A model generated the notes under the pieces. That model did not search any database and had not been told where the DNA came from. It saw only the letters and a list, made by a program, of their open reading frames with translations. A DNA stretch of 64,000 nt, from NCBI RefSeq assembly GCF_012927245.1, contig NZ_JABBGE010000007.1:62001-126000 (forward strand). The letters are read 5' to 3'. Origin of the DNA: Streptomyces sp. R302. Its GTDB lineage: Bacteria; Actinomycetota; Actinomycetes; Streptomycetales; Streptomycetaceae. Positions 25,593 to 33,860 of the stretch are shown one piece after another (the stretch's first letter is position 1; each line of letters starts with the position of its first letter). The position numbers and the translations under genes are program-made.

Positions 25593-27860
25593 TCAGCCCG
25601 TCAGGGAGGTCCAGACGGTCAGGGGGCGGTCCTCCACCGTGATCTGGTCCTCGTGGCCGCGGCCGTCGCGGATCACGATGATCCGGTACTTGTCCTGGTG
25701 GAAGGCCCAGAAGAGGCTCAGGCCGTTGATCCGCTGCATGTCGGGGACCGCCAGGAACTCGTCGACCCGCTCGATGCCGGCCAGCGAGCGCCACAGGTCG
25801 AGCCCGCGGTCGCCGCGCTCGATGGCGTCCTGGTGGCCCCTGCCGTCGGCGACCGAGATGAGGCGGTAGACCTGGGCGCCCATCAGGGTGTGGAACACCC
25901 AGTAGTAGCTCTTGCCGTCGGCCCGTTGCAGGTCGGGGACCGGGAGGAAGGCGTCGACCTGTTCCACGCCGTTGAGCGAGACCCACGCGGAGAGGGAGCG
26001 GTCGGGGCGGTCGATCCGGGCGGCCTGCTCGGGCGGGAGTCCGCTCTCGGCTCCGTCGGCGACCGAGATCAGACGGTAGGCCTGACGGCCCTCGACCGTG
26101 TGGAACAGCCAGAAGCGGCTGCGGCCGTCGACCCGTTGCTCGTCCGGGACGGGCAGGATCGCGTCGACCTTGGTCACCCCGTCGTAGCAGGGCCAGGTGG
26201 TCAGGGGCCGGTCCGGGCGTTCCCGGACGTCCGTGTGATCGTCCCCGTCGGCGATGGAGAGGGTCCGGCAGACGGGGATGCCGTCGCCGCCCGTCCCGTA
26301 CGCCCAGTACCAGCTCTTGCCGCCGCTCCGCTGCAGGTCGGGGAGGGGCAGGAAGGCGTCGGTCGTCCGGAGGACGGCGGGCGGCTTGTCGGTGAGCCGG
26401 CCGTCGCCCAGGAGCCGCAGCAGTCGCAGCGACGGCACGAACGCGTACACGGACCCTTCGGTGACCACGAATTGACTGAGGGTCAGCTTCGTGGTCCTCC
26501 CGGGCGTCTCGTAGCTGAGCGTGCCGGCGGCGCCGACCATCCCGTCGGGGCCCGGCTTCTCGGTCCGGTTCGGGGGGAAGTCCGGGCTGTCGATCCAGGC
26601 CTTCTGGATGAACTCGAACTGCTGCACGAGGTCGGACTGGTAGCAGACGAAGAGCAGGCCGCGCTTCTCGTCGGGCCCGCCGGGCCCTTCGGAGGCGGGG
26701 TCGAAGGGCGCGCCGTAGGGGGCGCCGCGGCGGATGATCCGGCGGCGGTCCATGACCGGGTTCTCGTCGAACGGCCGGTCCCCCGGATGCTCCTGGAGGC
26801 CGTCGCGGGGGTTGGTCTTGCGCAGGTGCGAGAAGAGCGGGGTGCGGAAACCCTCGGGGTCGTCGCGGTAGCCGAAGTCGTTGTCCTCGCCGGCCTGCGC
26901 GTTGGAGGGACGGTCGGCGTTGGGGCAGGTGGCGACGGGGGTGCCGGAGCGCCACCGGCCGACGAGGCGGGCGGCCAGCCACTCCGTGGTGGCCTCGGGC
27001 GGCACCACCTTGGCGTTCTTGAGCACCTTCAGCTGTCCGGCGACCTGCGACCAGAATCCGGGGACGTCCTGGCTGAGCCGGCGCACCACCTGGAAGCTGC
27101 CGTTCTCGGTCCATTCGGGGGTCTCGCGCGGCTCGCTGTCGACCCGGTCGAGCCCGACGACGAACTCGCCGGGCGGGATCAGCCGGGTGCCGTGGTGGCC
27201 CTTGACGTACTCGGGCTTGACCGCGTCCCGTTCGTCGAAGCCGATCACGCCCGGCTCGCTGACGCCGTCCTTGAAGCCGAAGTGCTCCTTGCCCCTGCGG
27301 GTGCCGGTCAGGGTGGCGGCGTCCTGCTGGAAGACGATCACGATCTTCGCCCCGGCGCAGGCCTCGCGCTGCTGCCGGACCGCCGTCTGGAGGTCCTGGA
27401 GGGTGTCGGAGGCGATGGTGAGGACGGCGTGGACGGGCTCGCCCTTGCCGTTGCCGAAGAGCCACATCTCGGGCGAGCTGTCGCCGGTGTCGCCCAGGGC
27501 CCGCTTGTCCGAGCCCTGCTTGAACGCCTCCAGGCCGCTGCGGGGCGCGACGGACGGCAGCGGGTCCTTCCCGGTCAGCTGCCGCAGCCCCTCGTAGGTG
27601 AAGCTCACGTTGATCCAGGTGGCCCGCAGCGTCTTCGGGTCGTCGCCCGCCGAGGCCTTCCGGGCCCTGCTGAACGCGGCGTTGAAGGTCGCCACCTGAC
27701 GCGTCGTGGAGATCTGCGGTTCCAGCGCCTTGACCCAGGCGCGCGCCCTCGCCGGATCCTCGAACTTGAGGAAGAGCAGGGTCATCTGGTCCTTCTTGAA
27801 GCCGGCGAGGACATCGCCCTGGATGTCGTCGCTGTCACGCAGTCTGAGATCGTCCGCCAT
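25593..27860 (-). CDS. DyP-type peroxidase with four C-terminal WxF/W repeats
   Basis: 755 residues from ATG 27860 (MADDLRLRDSDDIQGDVLAG), with GGAGGG 4 nt upstream. Residues 1-~470 are a DyP heme peroxidase: the GxxDG motif is 'EHFGFKDGVSEPGVIGF' and the likely proximal heme histidine is in 'FSHLRKTNPR'. No signal peptide or Tat motif. The last ~270 residues are four repeats of about 65 residues: 'VDAFLPVPDLQRADGKSYYW' then VFHTLMGAQVYRLISVADG and a closing 'RPLTVWTSLTG'. The repeat pattern suggests a four-bladed, propeller-like module; such an extension is unusual for DyPs. Divergent from a radical-copper oxidase that could supply H2O2. Confidence 0.9.
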   Translation of the reverse strand: MADDLRLRDSDDIQGDVLAGFKKDQMTLLFLKFEDPARARAWVKALEPQISTTRQVATFNAAFSRARKASAGDDPKTLRATWINVSFTYEGLRQLTGKDPLPSVAPRSGLEAFKQGSDKRALGDTGDSSPEMWLFGNGKGEPVHAVLTIASDTLQDLQTAVRQQREACAGAKIVIVFQQDAATLTGTRRGKEHFGFKDGVSEPGVIGFDERDAVKPEYVKGHHGTRLIPPGEFVVGLDRVDSEPRETPEWTENGSFQVVRRLSQDVPGFWSQVAGQLKVLKNAKVVPPEATTEWLAARLVGRWRSGTPVATCPNADRPSNAQAGEDNDFGYRDDPEGFRTPLFSHLRKTNPRDGLQEHPGDRPFDENPVMDRRRIIRRGAPYGAPFDPASEGPGGPDEKRGLLFVCYQSDLVQQFEFIQKAWIDSPDFPPNRTEKPGPDGMVGAAGTLSYETPGRTTKLTLSQFVVTEGSVYAFVPSLRLLRLLGDGRLTDKPPAVLRTTDAFLPLPDLQRSGGKSWYWAYGTGGDGIPVCRTLSIADGDDHTDVRERPDRPLTTWPCYDGVTKVDAILPVPDEQRVDGRSRFWLFHTVEGRQAYRLISVADGAESGLPPEQAARIDRPDRSLSAWVSLNGVEQVDAFLPVPDLQRADGKSYYWVFHTLMGAQVYRLISVADGRGHQDAIERGDRGLDLWRSLAGIERVDEFLAVPDMQRINGLSLFWAFHQDKYRIIVIRDGRGHEDQITVEDRPLTVWTSLTG

Positions 27861-28196
27861 GGTCCCTCCAGAAGATCGACACCTCCACGCCTTGGTTGCG
27901 CAGAGTGATTGCAACGTATGCGACCTCCGGAGGGCCGAGGGGCCGGGAGCGCGGCCTTCACTCGTTCACCGCCGACAAACGGGCTGGTCAGGGGGCGCAC
28001 GGGGCGCATCGGGGCGCTTTCGGCGCTCGGGATCACCCAGCTGCGTCGGTCAGGGCGACAGCCTGCCGACGCGCCGGAACACTGAGTCACGTCACTGTCA
28101 GTGAACACGTGGCAGTCTGGCAGTCCTGTCACGGGCGCGCCCCGACCTGTCCCCTCGTCGGAGCCGCTGCGCCGTCCCCACCCGACAAGGAGTCCC
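27861..28196. other. Divergent intergenic region between DyP and oxidase genes
   Basis: 336 bp with no gene. It should hold both promoters. GTTGC-N11-GCAAC (27895-27915) is a small dyad close to the DyP start. A run of GGGGCGC-type repeats lies near 27985-28020. No assigned regulator site. Confidence 0.45.
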
Positions 28197-30200
28197 ATGC
28201 CCCCCGGAAACCCAACGACGCCCGCCCGCCGCAGACTCGCCACGGCGGTCTCCCTGTGCGCGGCCACCGCGATGGCCGCCTCCGTGGCCGTGATGTCGGC
28301 CGGCCCCGCCCTCGCCCACACCGGTCACGGAGACACGGACCACGGCGACGCCTTCCCGTACGCCCCCGCCTCCCGGGCGGCGAAGGCCCCCGTGGCCGTG
28401 GACCCGGCCGAGGCCGCGACGCTCGGCGAGGAGCACGCCGAGGAGCACGCCCGCACCCGCAAGGCGATCGCCGACGTCGGCGAGTACCCGCAGACGACCC
28501 GGACGGCGCGGCTCAACGCGCTGACCGCCTCGCAGGAGAAGGCCAACGCGTCCTTCGACCCCTCGGAGTTCGGCCGGTTCCGGGAGTACTTCCAGTCCCC
28601 GGACTTCGCGGCCCACATCGCGCTGCTGCCCACCGGCAAGGTCCTGCTGTTCTCGTTCGAGCGGATCGAGGTCAACCCGCAGAAGGAACCGGCCCCCACC
28701 GACACCATCGGCAAGGAGAACGCCGGCCGCGCCTGGATCTGGGACCCGGCCAAGGGGACCGGCGCCGACGCGTTCACCGAGAAGAAGCCGCCGATCGTCA
28801 ACATGCCCGACGGCAAGAACGAGCCGCGCCCGGCCCCGTTCTTCTGCGCCGGTCACTCCTTCCTGCCCAACGGCATGCTCGGCGTCTTCGGCGGCAACCT
28901 CGGCGGCAACGGCGGCTCCGGCGCCAAGCTGTCGCTGGTGTTCGACCCCTGGGCGGAGGAGTGGTACCTGAACAAGGACATGTCCGTCGGCCGGTGGTAC
29001 CCCAGCGTCGTCACCGGCGCGGACGGACGCCAGGTCATCATGTCCGGGCAGTCGGAGCTCGGCTGGGGCACCCCCACCCCGGTGGTCGAGCGCTTCCCCG
29101 GCGCGGCGCACCCGGTCCCGTTCGACAAGTCGGTCAAGCCGGTCGGCTGGGGGGTGGACAAGCTCAAGACCGAGGCCCCGTTCAAGTGGGACTACCCGCA
29201 CCTGTTCTCCCTGCGGGACGGCAAGATCTACGGCCTCGGCCGCTCCGTCGACCATCAGTGGATCTTCGACACCGCCACCGACACCAAGTCCGACCTGCCG
29301 AACCGGCCGGACGTCAACAAGGACATGCCCGGCCCCGACGGCGGGGAATGGCGGCGCAACTACGGCTCCGCGGTCCCCCTCCCGGCCGGCTTCCGGGGCC
29401 CCGACTCGGTCCTGGTCCTGGGCGGCGACCGCAACGACCCGAACACCTACCGCCTCGCCGGCGGCAAGTGGAACACCGAGAAGCCCCGCGCCTTCGGCCG
29501 CACCCAGGACGACACCCTGCTCCTGCCCAACGGCAACCTGCTCACCGTCAACGGCGCCTTCGACATCCGCGACTACGGCAACGGACCGTACAACCCGAAC
29601 GCGGATCTGAAGTTCCGGCAGACCGAACTGCGCGACGAGAACGGCGACTGGAAACTCGGCCCCGTCCAGCGGCTCCCGCGCGGCTACCACTCCAACGCCG
29701 TCGTCCTCCCGGACGGCCGCGTCATGATCACCGGTGACGAGCTCCAGCAGCTCGCCAACGACCCCGACATCAACGACAGGAACAACGGAAGCATCGAGAT
29801 CTACGAGCCGGCCTACCTCCACCAGGGCAGCCGCCCGGAGCTCGGTCTGGTCTTCAACCCCACCGTCGGCTACAACGACAAGCTCACGGTGAGCACCAGC
29901 ACGCCCAACGACGTCACCCGCGCCGTCCTGCTCGCCCCGACCACCTCGACGCACTCGGTCAACACCAGCCAGCGCCACCTCGAACTGCGCATCAAGAGCC
30001 GGGGCGGCAACTTCCTGGAGCTCCAGGCCCCGCCGAACGCGGGCGCGGCCCCGCCCGGCCACTACATGCTGTTCCTCCTGAACGAGGAGGGCGCCCCGAG
30101 CAAGGCGGGCTGGGTCCAGCTCAAGCCGACCACGGCGGCGACGACCGCTGCGGCCGCCGCGGCGGCCGACGCCGCCAGGACGAAGGCGTCAGGAGAGTAG
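28197..30200 (+). CDS. Secreted galactose/glyoxal oxidase-like radical-copper oxidase
   Basis: 667 residues from ATG 28197 with AAGGAG 5 nt upstream. Signal peptide (LATAVSLCAATAMAASVAVM) then a His/Asp-rich start (HTGHGDTDHGD). The beta-propeller core keeps all cofactor and copper residues expected for this family: the cross-link Cys in 'PAPFFCAGHSFLPNGMLGVF', the modified Tyr in 'SVGRWYPSVVTGADGRQVIM', axial Tyr and His in 'LPRGYHSNAVVLPDGRVMIT', and the C-terminal His in 'TTSTHSVNTSQRHLEL'. A galactose-oxidase-like C-terminal (DUF1929) domain ends the protein before an Ala-rich tail. Such enzymes oxidise alcohols or aldehydes and release H2O2. Related to, but not accompanied by the cslA partner of, GlxA. 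Confidence 0.9.
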   Translation: MPPGNPTTPARRRLATAVSLCAATAMAASVAVMSAGPALAHTGHGDTDHGDAFPYAPASRAAKAPVAVDPAEAATLGEEHAEEHARTRKAIADVGEYPQTTRTARLNALTASQEKANASFDPSEFGRFREYFQSPDFAAHIALLPTGKVLLFSFERIEVNPQKEPAPTDTIGKENAGRAWIWDPAKGTGADAFTEKKPPIVNMPDGKNEPRPAPFFCAGHSFLPNGMLGVFGGNLGGNGGSGAKLSLVFDPWAEEWYLNKDMSVGRWYPSVVTGADGRQVIMSGQSELGWGTPTPVVERFPGAAHPVPFDKSVKPVGWGVDKLKTEAPFKWDYPHLFSLRDGKIYGLGRSVDHQWIFDTATDTKSDLPNRPDVNKDMPGPDGGEWRRNYGSAVPLPAGFRGPDSVLVLGGDRNDPNTYRLAGGKWNTEKPRAFGRTQDDTLLLPNGNLLTVNGAFDIRDYGNGPYNPNADLKFRQTELRDENGDWKLGPVQRLPRGYHSNAVVLPDGRVMITGDELQQLANDPDINDRNNGSIEIYEPAYLHQGSRPELGLVFNPTVGYNDKLTVSTSTPNDVTRAVLLAPTTSTHSVNTSQRHLELRIKSRGGNFLELQAPPNAGAAPPGHYMLFLLNEEGAPSKAGWVQLKPTTAATTAAAAAAADAARTKASGE

Positions 30201-30242
30201 CCCCCTGGCCCCCCTTCCCCCTGACCCCTGACCCCGCGATTC

Positions 30243-30277
30243 CGAGCCCCCAGCCCCGTCCTGGCGCTGGGGGCTCG
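30243..30277. terminator. Strong hairpin between oxidase and RelE-like gene
   Basis: Twelve-base perfect stem (CGAGCCCCCAGC / GCTGGGGGCTCG) with an 11-nt loop, placed between two convergent genes; suits a bidirectional terminator. Confidence 0.8.
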
Positions 30278-30301
30278 CCGCATCGTGGTCCGCCGGCGTG
30301 C

Positions 30302-30562
30302 CTAGCCGAGCCAGACGATGTGGAGGACGGTGAGGTGGCGCAGGGGTCTGTTCACCCAGTAGGTGAGGGACATCCGGCCCACGGAGGCGTAGCGGACGTC
30401 GTGGCCGTCGGGGTCGTCGGCGTTCCACTGGCGGAAGCCCCACGGGTCGGCCGCGGCGGCGTCCAGGACGTCCCATACCGCGTCCTCGACGCCATCGGGC
30501 AGGGTGTCGAGGACCTCGGCCGCCGCCGAGGAGAGGCGGACCGCGTACGGGGCGCCGGTCAC
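30302..30562 (-). CDS. RelE/ParE-like toxin candidate
   Basis: 86 residues from GTG 30562, overlapping the upstream stop as GTGA. 'YAVRLSSAAAEVLDTLPDGV' followed by DPWGFRQWNADDPDGHDVRY and a C-terminal 'LTVLHIVWLG' follows the RelE/ParE layout (two N-terminal helices, then a beta-sheet). The catalytic residues of RelE mRNases are not conserved enough to call. It is the second gene of a two-gene unit with a DUF6247 protein, an arrangement common in Streptomyces. Confidence 0.78.
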   Translation of the reverse strand: MTGAPYAVRLSSAAAEVLDTLPDGVEDAVWDVLDAAAADPWGFRQWNADDPDGHDVRYASVGRMSLTYWVNRPLRHLTVLHIVWLG

Positions 30563-30882
30563 GGGCGCCTTCGCCGCACTTCCGCCATGTCGACGGCGTC
30601 GCTGTCGTCGTAGCCGGAGGTGATGAAGGCGTCGACCGCCGAGGCGTGGGCCAGACGTGCCTGCCAGTCCTGGACGACCTCGTACAGTCCGGCGAGGGAG
30701 AACGTCCGGCGTGACTCCTCCAGCGCGGCCGTCCACTCCCGCTCGAAGGCCGGCGCCCACCGCTCCGCGCGGTTGCTGGACCGGAGCCGGGCGAGGAGTT
30801 CGGCCGGCGCGCCGGGCGCGGGTGCGTGGGGTGTGACGGGGGTGCGGGGTTCGCCGGGGGTGTGGTCGGGTTCCGCGCTCAT
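30559..30882 (-). CDS. DUF6247 family protein, putative antitoxin
   Basis: 107 residues from ATG 30882 with GGAGG 5 nt upstream. Proline-rich N-terminus, then 'RWAPAFEREWTAALEESRRT', 'FSLAGLYEVVQDWQARLAHA' and a short acidic tail: the DUF6247 pattern. Coupled by GTGA overlap to the RelE-like gene. By position and size it is the likely antitoxin. Confidence 0.8.
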   Translation of the reverse strand: MSAEPDHTPGEPRTPVTPHAPAPGAPAELLARLRSSNRAERWAPAFEREWTAALEESRRTFSLAGLYEVVQDWQARLAHASAVDAFITSGYDDSDAVDMAEVRRRRP

Positions 30883-31198
30883 CGGCACCTCCAGGAGGGA
30901 CGTGGTCCTGGTCACTGTACGCGCGGGTGGCGGGGCGGGGTGGGCAACGCGGGGGTCGACGATCGAGTCCGCCGGCCGGACGCAGCCAAGTCCTGGACGT
31001 GGAGGCCGAGTTGTGCGGTAGCTGCGGTCAGGGGCGGGCGCCGCCGCGGTGTGACTGCTGGTACTGGGGTTCCGGGGCGGGTGGGACGTCGCGGACCCGG
31101 TCGCCGGCGTGGTGGGGGCGCTGGCCGGTGTGGCGGGACTGGGCCGTTCGGGACGGACCTGCGGGAGGGCGCGAGGACCGCGTGCTCCTGAGAGGGCG
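30883..31198. other. Gap without recognised gene
   Basis: Short frames on both strands (e.g. plus 30927-31217 with a 'CGSCGQGRAPPRCDCWYWGS' segment) do not match a family I know and lack a clear start signal. Probably remnant DNA next to the insertion-sequence debris. Confidence 0.4.
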
Positions 31199-31335
31199 TC
31201 AAGTGCGTTTCCGGTAGAGGTCGCGTCCGGGTTGGGTGAGGTTTTTTGCCGGACGAGGCGGCCCAGGCGGGAGCGGGTGACGTTCACCGTGGCTTCGTCG
31301 GTGGGCAGGTGGAGGTGTTCGTGGAGTTCGCGACG
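31199..31335 (-). pseudogene. 3' fragment of an IS accessory gene, second copy
   Basis: The minus strand reads HEHLHLPTDEATVNVTRSRL then GRLVRQ, and after a one-frame shift NLTQPGRDLYRKRT and stop. This is homologous to the end of the accessory ORF at 33098 (HKHLGLPADEPSINVTRSRL, RYRKRT). Flanking DNA also matches: CCGGAAACGCACTTGACG here, CCGGAAACGGACTCAATG there, then GCCCTCT in both. The two copies are in inverted orientation about 2 kb apart. Confidence 0.8.
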
Positions 31336-31513
31336 CCAGCGCCCGCATGCCCTCGATGAGGCACCCCGGGTACGCCGGGCTCCGGCGGTCGGCGACCCGC
31401 CCCCGCACGCATGGGTCGAGACGGGACCGGCCGGGGCCGCGTGCTCGGGTCGGTTGCCTACGGGCCCAGTCAGGGATAAGCCAGGTGTACGACGGGCCAG
31501 TTGCGCCGGGAGT

Positions 31514-31939
31514 CTAACGCTCCTCGCGGTTGAGGGTCTGGTACTTTCCGTCCTTAGGATCACCGACCAGCCGCCGCATCTTCGGGTGCTCCTTCGAGCC
31601 GCCGAATCTCCACGGGTTGCCTTCGCAGATGGTGGTGTACAACGACTCATGCGCTGCCTTGTCGTCGGGATACACCCCCCACTCGCCGGAGCCGCTGCAC
31701 TCCGACACCTTCTCGCCGTCGCGGCCGTACCAGACAAGCCCGGTCACAACAACGGTGCCATCGGCCTCGAAGCGGAGGGTCCCGTCATCGTCACTGGACC
31801 AGGTCCCCGTGATCTCAGCCCGAGCCAGCTCCTGCTGCTGCCACATGCACCCGGTGGCCAGCATCAAGGCAGCGACCACGCCTGCCGGCACCATCCCACC
31901 CCGGGCAGCTGCACAGATCCGTCCCCTCATACCGCGCAT
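31514..31939 (-). CDS. Small predicted lipoprotein
   Basis: 141 residues from ATG 31939, preceded by GAGGGGAAG. Signal 'MVPAGVVAALMLATGC' has lipobox LATGC. The mature domain 'ITGTWSSDDDGTLRFEADGT' with VVVTGLVWYG and 'SGSGEWGVYPDD' is the beta-rich lipocalin-like pattern seen in many Streptomyces lipoproteins (G-T-W...G..L.F..DG). It lies between the two inverted IS fragments, so it may have been carried with them. Function unknown. Confidence 0.7.
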   Translation of the reverse strand: MRGMRGRICAAARGGMVPAGVVAALMLATGCMWQQQELARAEITGTWSSDDDGTLRFEADGTVVVTGLVWYGRDGEKVSECSGSGEWGVYPDDKAAHESLYTTICEGNPWRFGGSKEHPKMRRLVGDPKDGKYQTLNREER

Positions 31940-32006
31940 GGCTTCCCCTCACCTCCACGACACGTCCCCGGTCAGTCCGCGCTGCAGACCGGCAGATGAT
32001 CATCCT

Positions 32007-32040
32007 GCCAAAGGAGTTGAGCGCGTTCAACTCCTTTGGC
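32007..32040. terminator. Perfect 14-bp inverted repeat, terminator-like
   Basis: GCCAAAGGAGTTGA, 6-nt loop GCGCGT, then TCAACTCCTTTGGC. A perfect 14/14 stem with AT-richer arms than the surroundings. It lies 70 bp upstream of the lipoprotein start and 200 bp before the transposase. Either a terminator left from a lost gene or a protein-binding dyad. Confidence 0.7.
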
Positions 32041-32246
32041 TGTCCGTGGATCGCCCTCACACTGCGTCGCTATCGGCTCCCGCGCTGTATCCAGCGCTAT
32101 ATTTACGGGCCATCGGTCGCTGAAACGGGCCTGACGTCCACCGGGGGGCGTTAGGTTTCATTCCTGATGGTGTGGTGCCGCCCGTTCGTGGGTGATGGGA
32201 CGGTACGGTCCTCGCGTCACGTCGTGTGCATGATGGGGTCGCGGGC

Positions 32247-33101
32247 ATGGAACGGATGCCGTACGCAACCGACTTGTCCGATGGGCAGTGGGCGTTGATC
32301 GAGCCGCTGGTCACGGCGTGGAAGCAGGAGCGGGTGGCTCGGTCGACGACCGGGGGGATCCGGGCTCCTGAGACCTGCGCGAGGTCGTGAACGCGCTGCT
32401 CTACCAGAACCGGACGGGCTGTCAGTGGCGGCTCCTGCCGCACGACCTCCCGGCCTGGTCGGCGGTGTTCTCCTACTTCACCCTTTGGCGCCAGGACGGC
32501 CTCGACCAGCGGACCCAGGAGATCCTGCGCTGCCAGGTGCGAGAGAGCCAGACGATTAGAGGACCCATCCCTGGTGATCATCGGCACTCGGTCCGTCCGC
32601 GTGGCGGCCGGGGTGCCGAAGGGGACGACGGGACTGGACGTCAACAAGAAGGCGCCTGACAGCAAGCGGGGACTCGCCGTCGACGTGCTGGGCCTGATCA
32701 TCGGTGCCGTGATCCTCGCTGCGAGCGCGCACGACAACGAGGCCGGCATCGCCCTGCTGGACCAGGCGGCCGAACGATGCGGGATGCGCCTGGAGAAGGT
32801 TCTGGTCGACCAGGGCTTCAAAGATGCCATGGTCATCCACGGGGCGGTGAAGGACATCACCGTCGAGGTGGTCCGCCGCAACCCCGCCGACCACGGCAAG
32901 GGCTTCGTCCCGCAATCGAAACGGTGGGTGGTCGAGCAGGTCAACGGCACCCTCATGCTGCACCGGCGCCTCGCCCGCGACTACGATCACCGACCCGACA
33001 ACGCGGCCTCCCGCGTCTACCGGGCCTCCACCGCCGGCATGCTCCGCCGCCTCACCACCCCTGCCCCCACCTGGCGGGACGACGTGGAGCTGGCTGCGTG
33101 A
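32247..33101 (+). pseudogene. IS5-family transposase, two frameshifts and lost catalytic Asp
   Basis: Starts MERMPYATDLSDGQWALIEP at 32247. A frameshift near 32350 moves the text to 'VVNALLYQNRTGCQWRLLPH', and a second near 32555 to 'LEDPSLVIIGTRSVRVAAGV'. The last section runs cleanly to LRRLTTPAPTWRDDVELAA. The first DDE aspartate, normally in IIDTQSV, is Gly here (IIGTRSV). The second region, 'LEKVLVDQGFKDAMVIHG', is kept. It cannot transpose on its own. Terminal inverted repeats were not identified with confidence. Confidence 0.88.
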
Positions 33102-33700
33102 ACGTCCACGAACTCCTGCGGCTGCTCCAGGCCGAGCATGATGAGACCGCCACACGAGCCGACGACCTGCGTGAGCAGATCGAGCAACTCACCACCGTCC
33201 TCGCCGAGACCGAAGCCCGCCTGGCCGAGCTCGCCGCCACCCGCAAGGTCATCGACGGCCTCACCCCTCCCGCCCACGCAACGGCCCCCGTGGAGACCAC
33301 CACCGCCACCGTCTACCAGCGCTTCGTGACCACGTTCAACGAGCACCCCGGGAAGGTGTTCCGCGTTCGCGATCTGCACAAGCACCTCGGCCTGCCCGCC
33401 GACGAGCCCTCGATCAACGTCACCCGCTCCCGCCTGGGGCGACTCGTCCGCCAGGGACTCCTCGAACAACCCGAACGCGGCCGCTACCGGAAACGGACTC
33501 AATGCCCTCTGAGACCGCGTCGCTCCGCGCTGGGGTGCGCGGCGGGTTGCCTTCCTGTTCTGTTCCTCGGCCTGTTCGCGTCCGGCGAGGGTCCGACGGT
33601 CGGCTGGGCGGTGCGGGCGGCGGCCTTCGGGCTGATGGCGGCGGCGCGATGGGCATCGCCGTCGTTCCCGACGAACGCCGCGACGGGCCGCGGTCGGTGA
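33098..33700 (+). CDS. IS accessory protein, read through into foreign sequence
   Basis: GTG 33098 overlaps the transposase stop (GTGA). Residues 1-~135 are the accessory protein that follows this transposase type: a coiled-coil (ADDLREQIEQLTTVLAETEA) and a C-terminal winged-helix-like part ('FRVRDLHKHLGLPADEPSIN', VTRSRLGRLVRQGLLEQPER, GRYRKR). The normal stop after RKRT is lost, and the frame continues ~65 residues into the adjacent remnant of a membrane protein (ALGCAAGCLPVLFLGLFASG). The DNA-binding look suggests a role in transposition control (inference). Confidence 0.7.
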   Translation: MNVHELLRLLQAEHDETATRADDLREQIEQLTTVLAETEARLAELAATRKVIDGLTPPAHATAPVETTTATVYQRFVTTFNEHPGKVFRVRDLHKHLGLPADEPSINVTRSRLGRLVRQGLLEQPERGRYRKRTQCPLRPRRSALGCAAGCLPVLFLGLFASGEGPTVGWAVRAAAFGLMAAARWASPSFPTNAATGRGR

Positions 33701-33860
33701 TACGGGCCTGGTCTTCCTCGTCCTGACGCGCGACGTGCTGCCGTGGCGTCTCGGCCGCTTCCTGCACGCGTGCCACCAGGCAGGGATACCGCGCACGGCG
33801 GGAGCGGCGTACCGGTTCCGGCACCACGAGCTCCAGGGCCATCTGTTCAGGGGCCGGTGA
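33505..33860 (+). pseudogene. C-terminal remnant of a large membrane or NTPase-type protein
   Basis: A hydrophobic stretch (LPVLFLGLFASGEGPTVGWA, AVRAAAFGLMAAARWA), then in another frame LVFLVLTRDVLPWRLGRFLH and ACHQAGIPRTAGAAYRFRHH followed by ELQGHLFRGR and stop at 33860. The ending LPWRL-x-FL...YxFRHxxLQ is the characteristic C-terminus of large Streptomyces NACHT/NTPase membrane proteins. The 5' part was probably lost when the IS inserted. Confidence 0.6.

Noticed and set aside
25593..25700. Encapsulin targeting peptide at the DyP C-terminus
   Set aside because: The end (VWTSLTG) does not match the usual targeting motif and no encapsulin gene is in the window.
25653..27908. 751-codon open frame antisense to the DyP peroxidase
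   Set aside because: Mirror of the DyP gene; Val/Gly/Ala-rich text without motifs.
28098..30062. 654-codon frame antisense to the radical-copper oxidase
   Set aside because: Shadow frame; sense strand carries signal peptide and all copper ligands.
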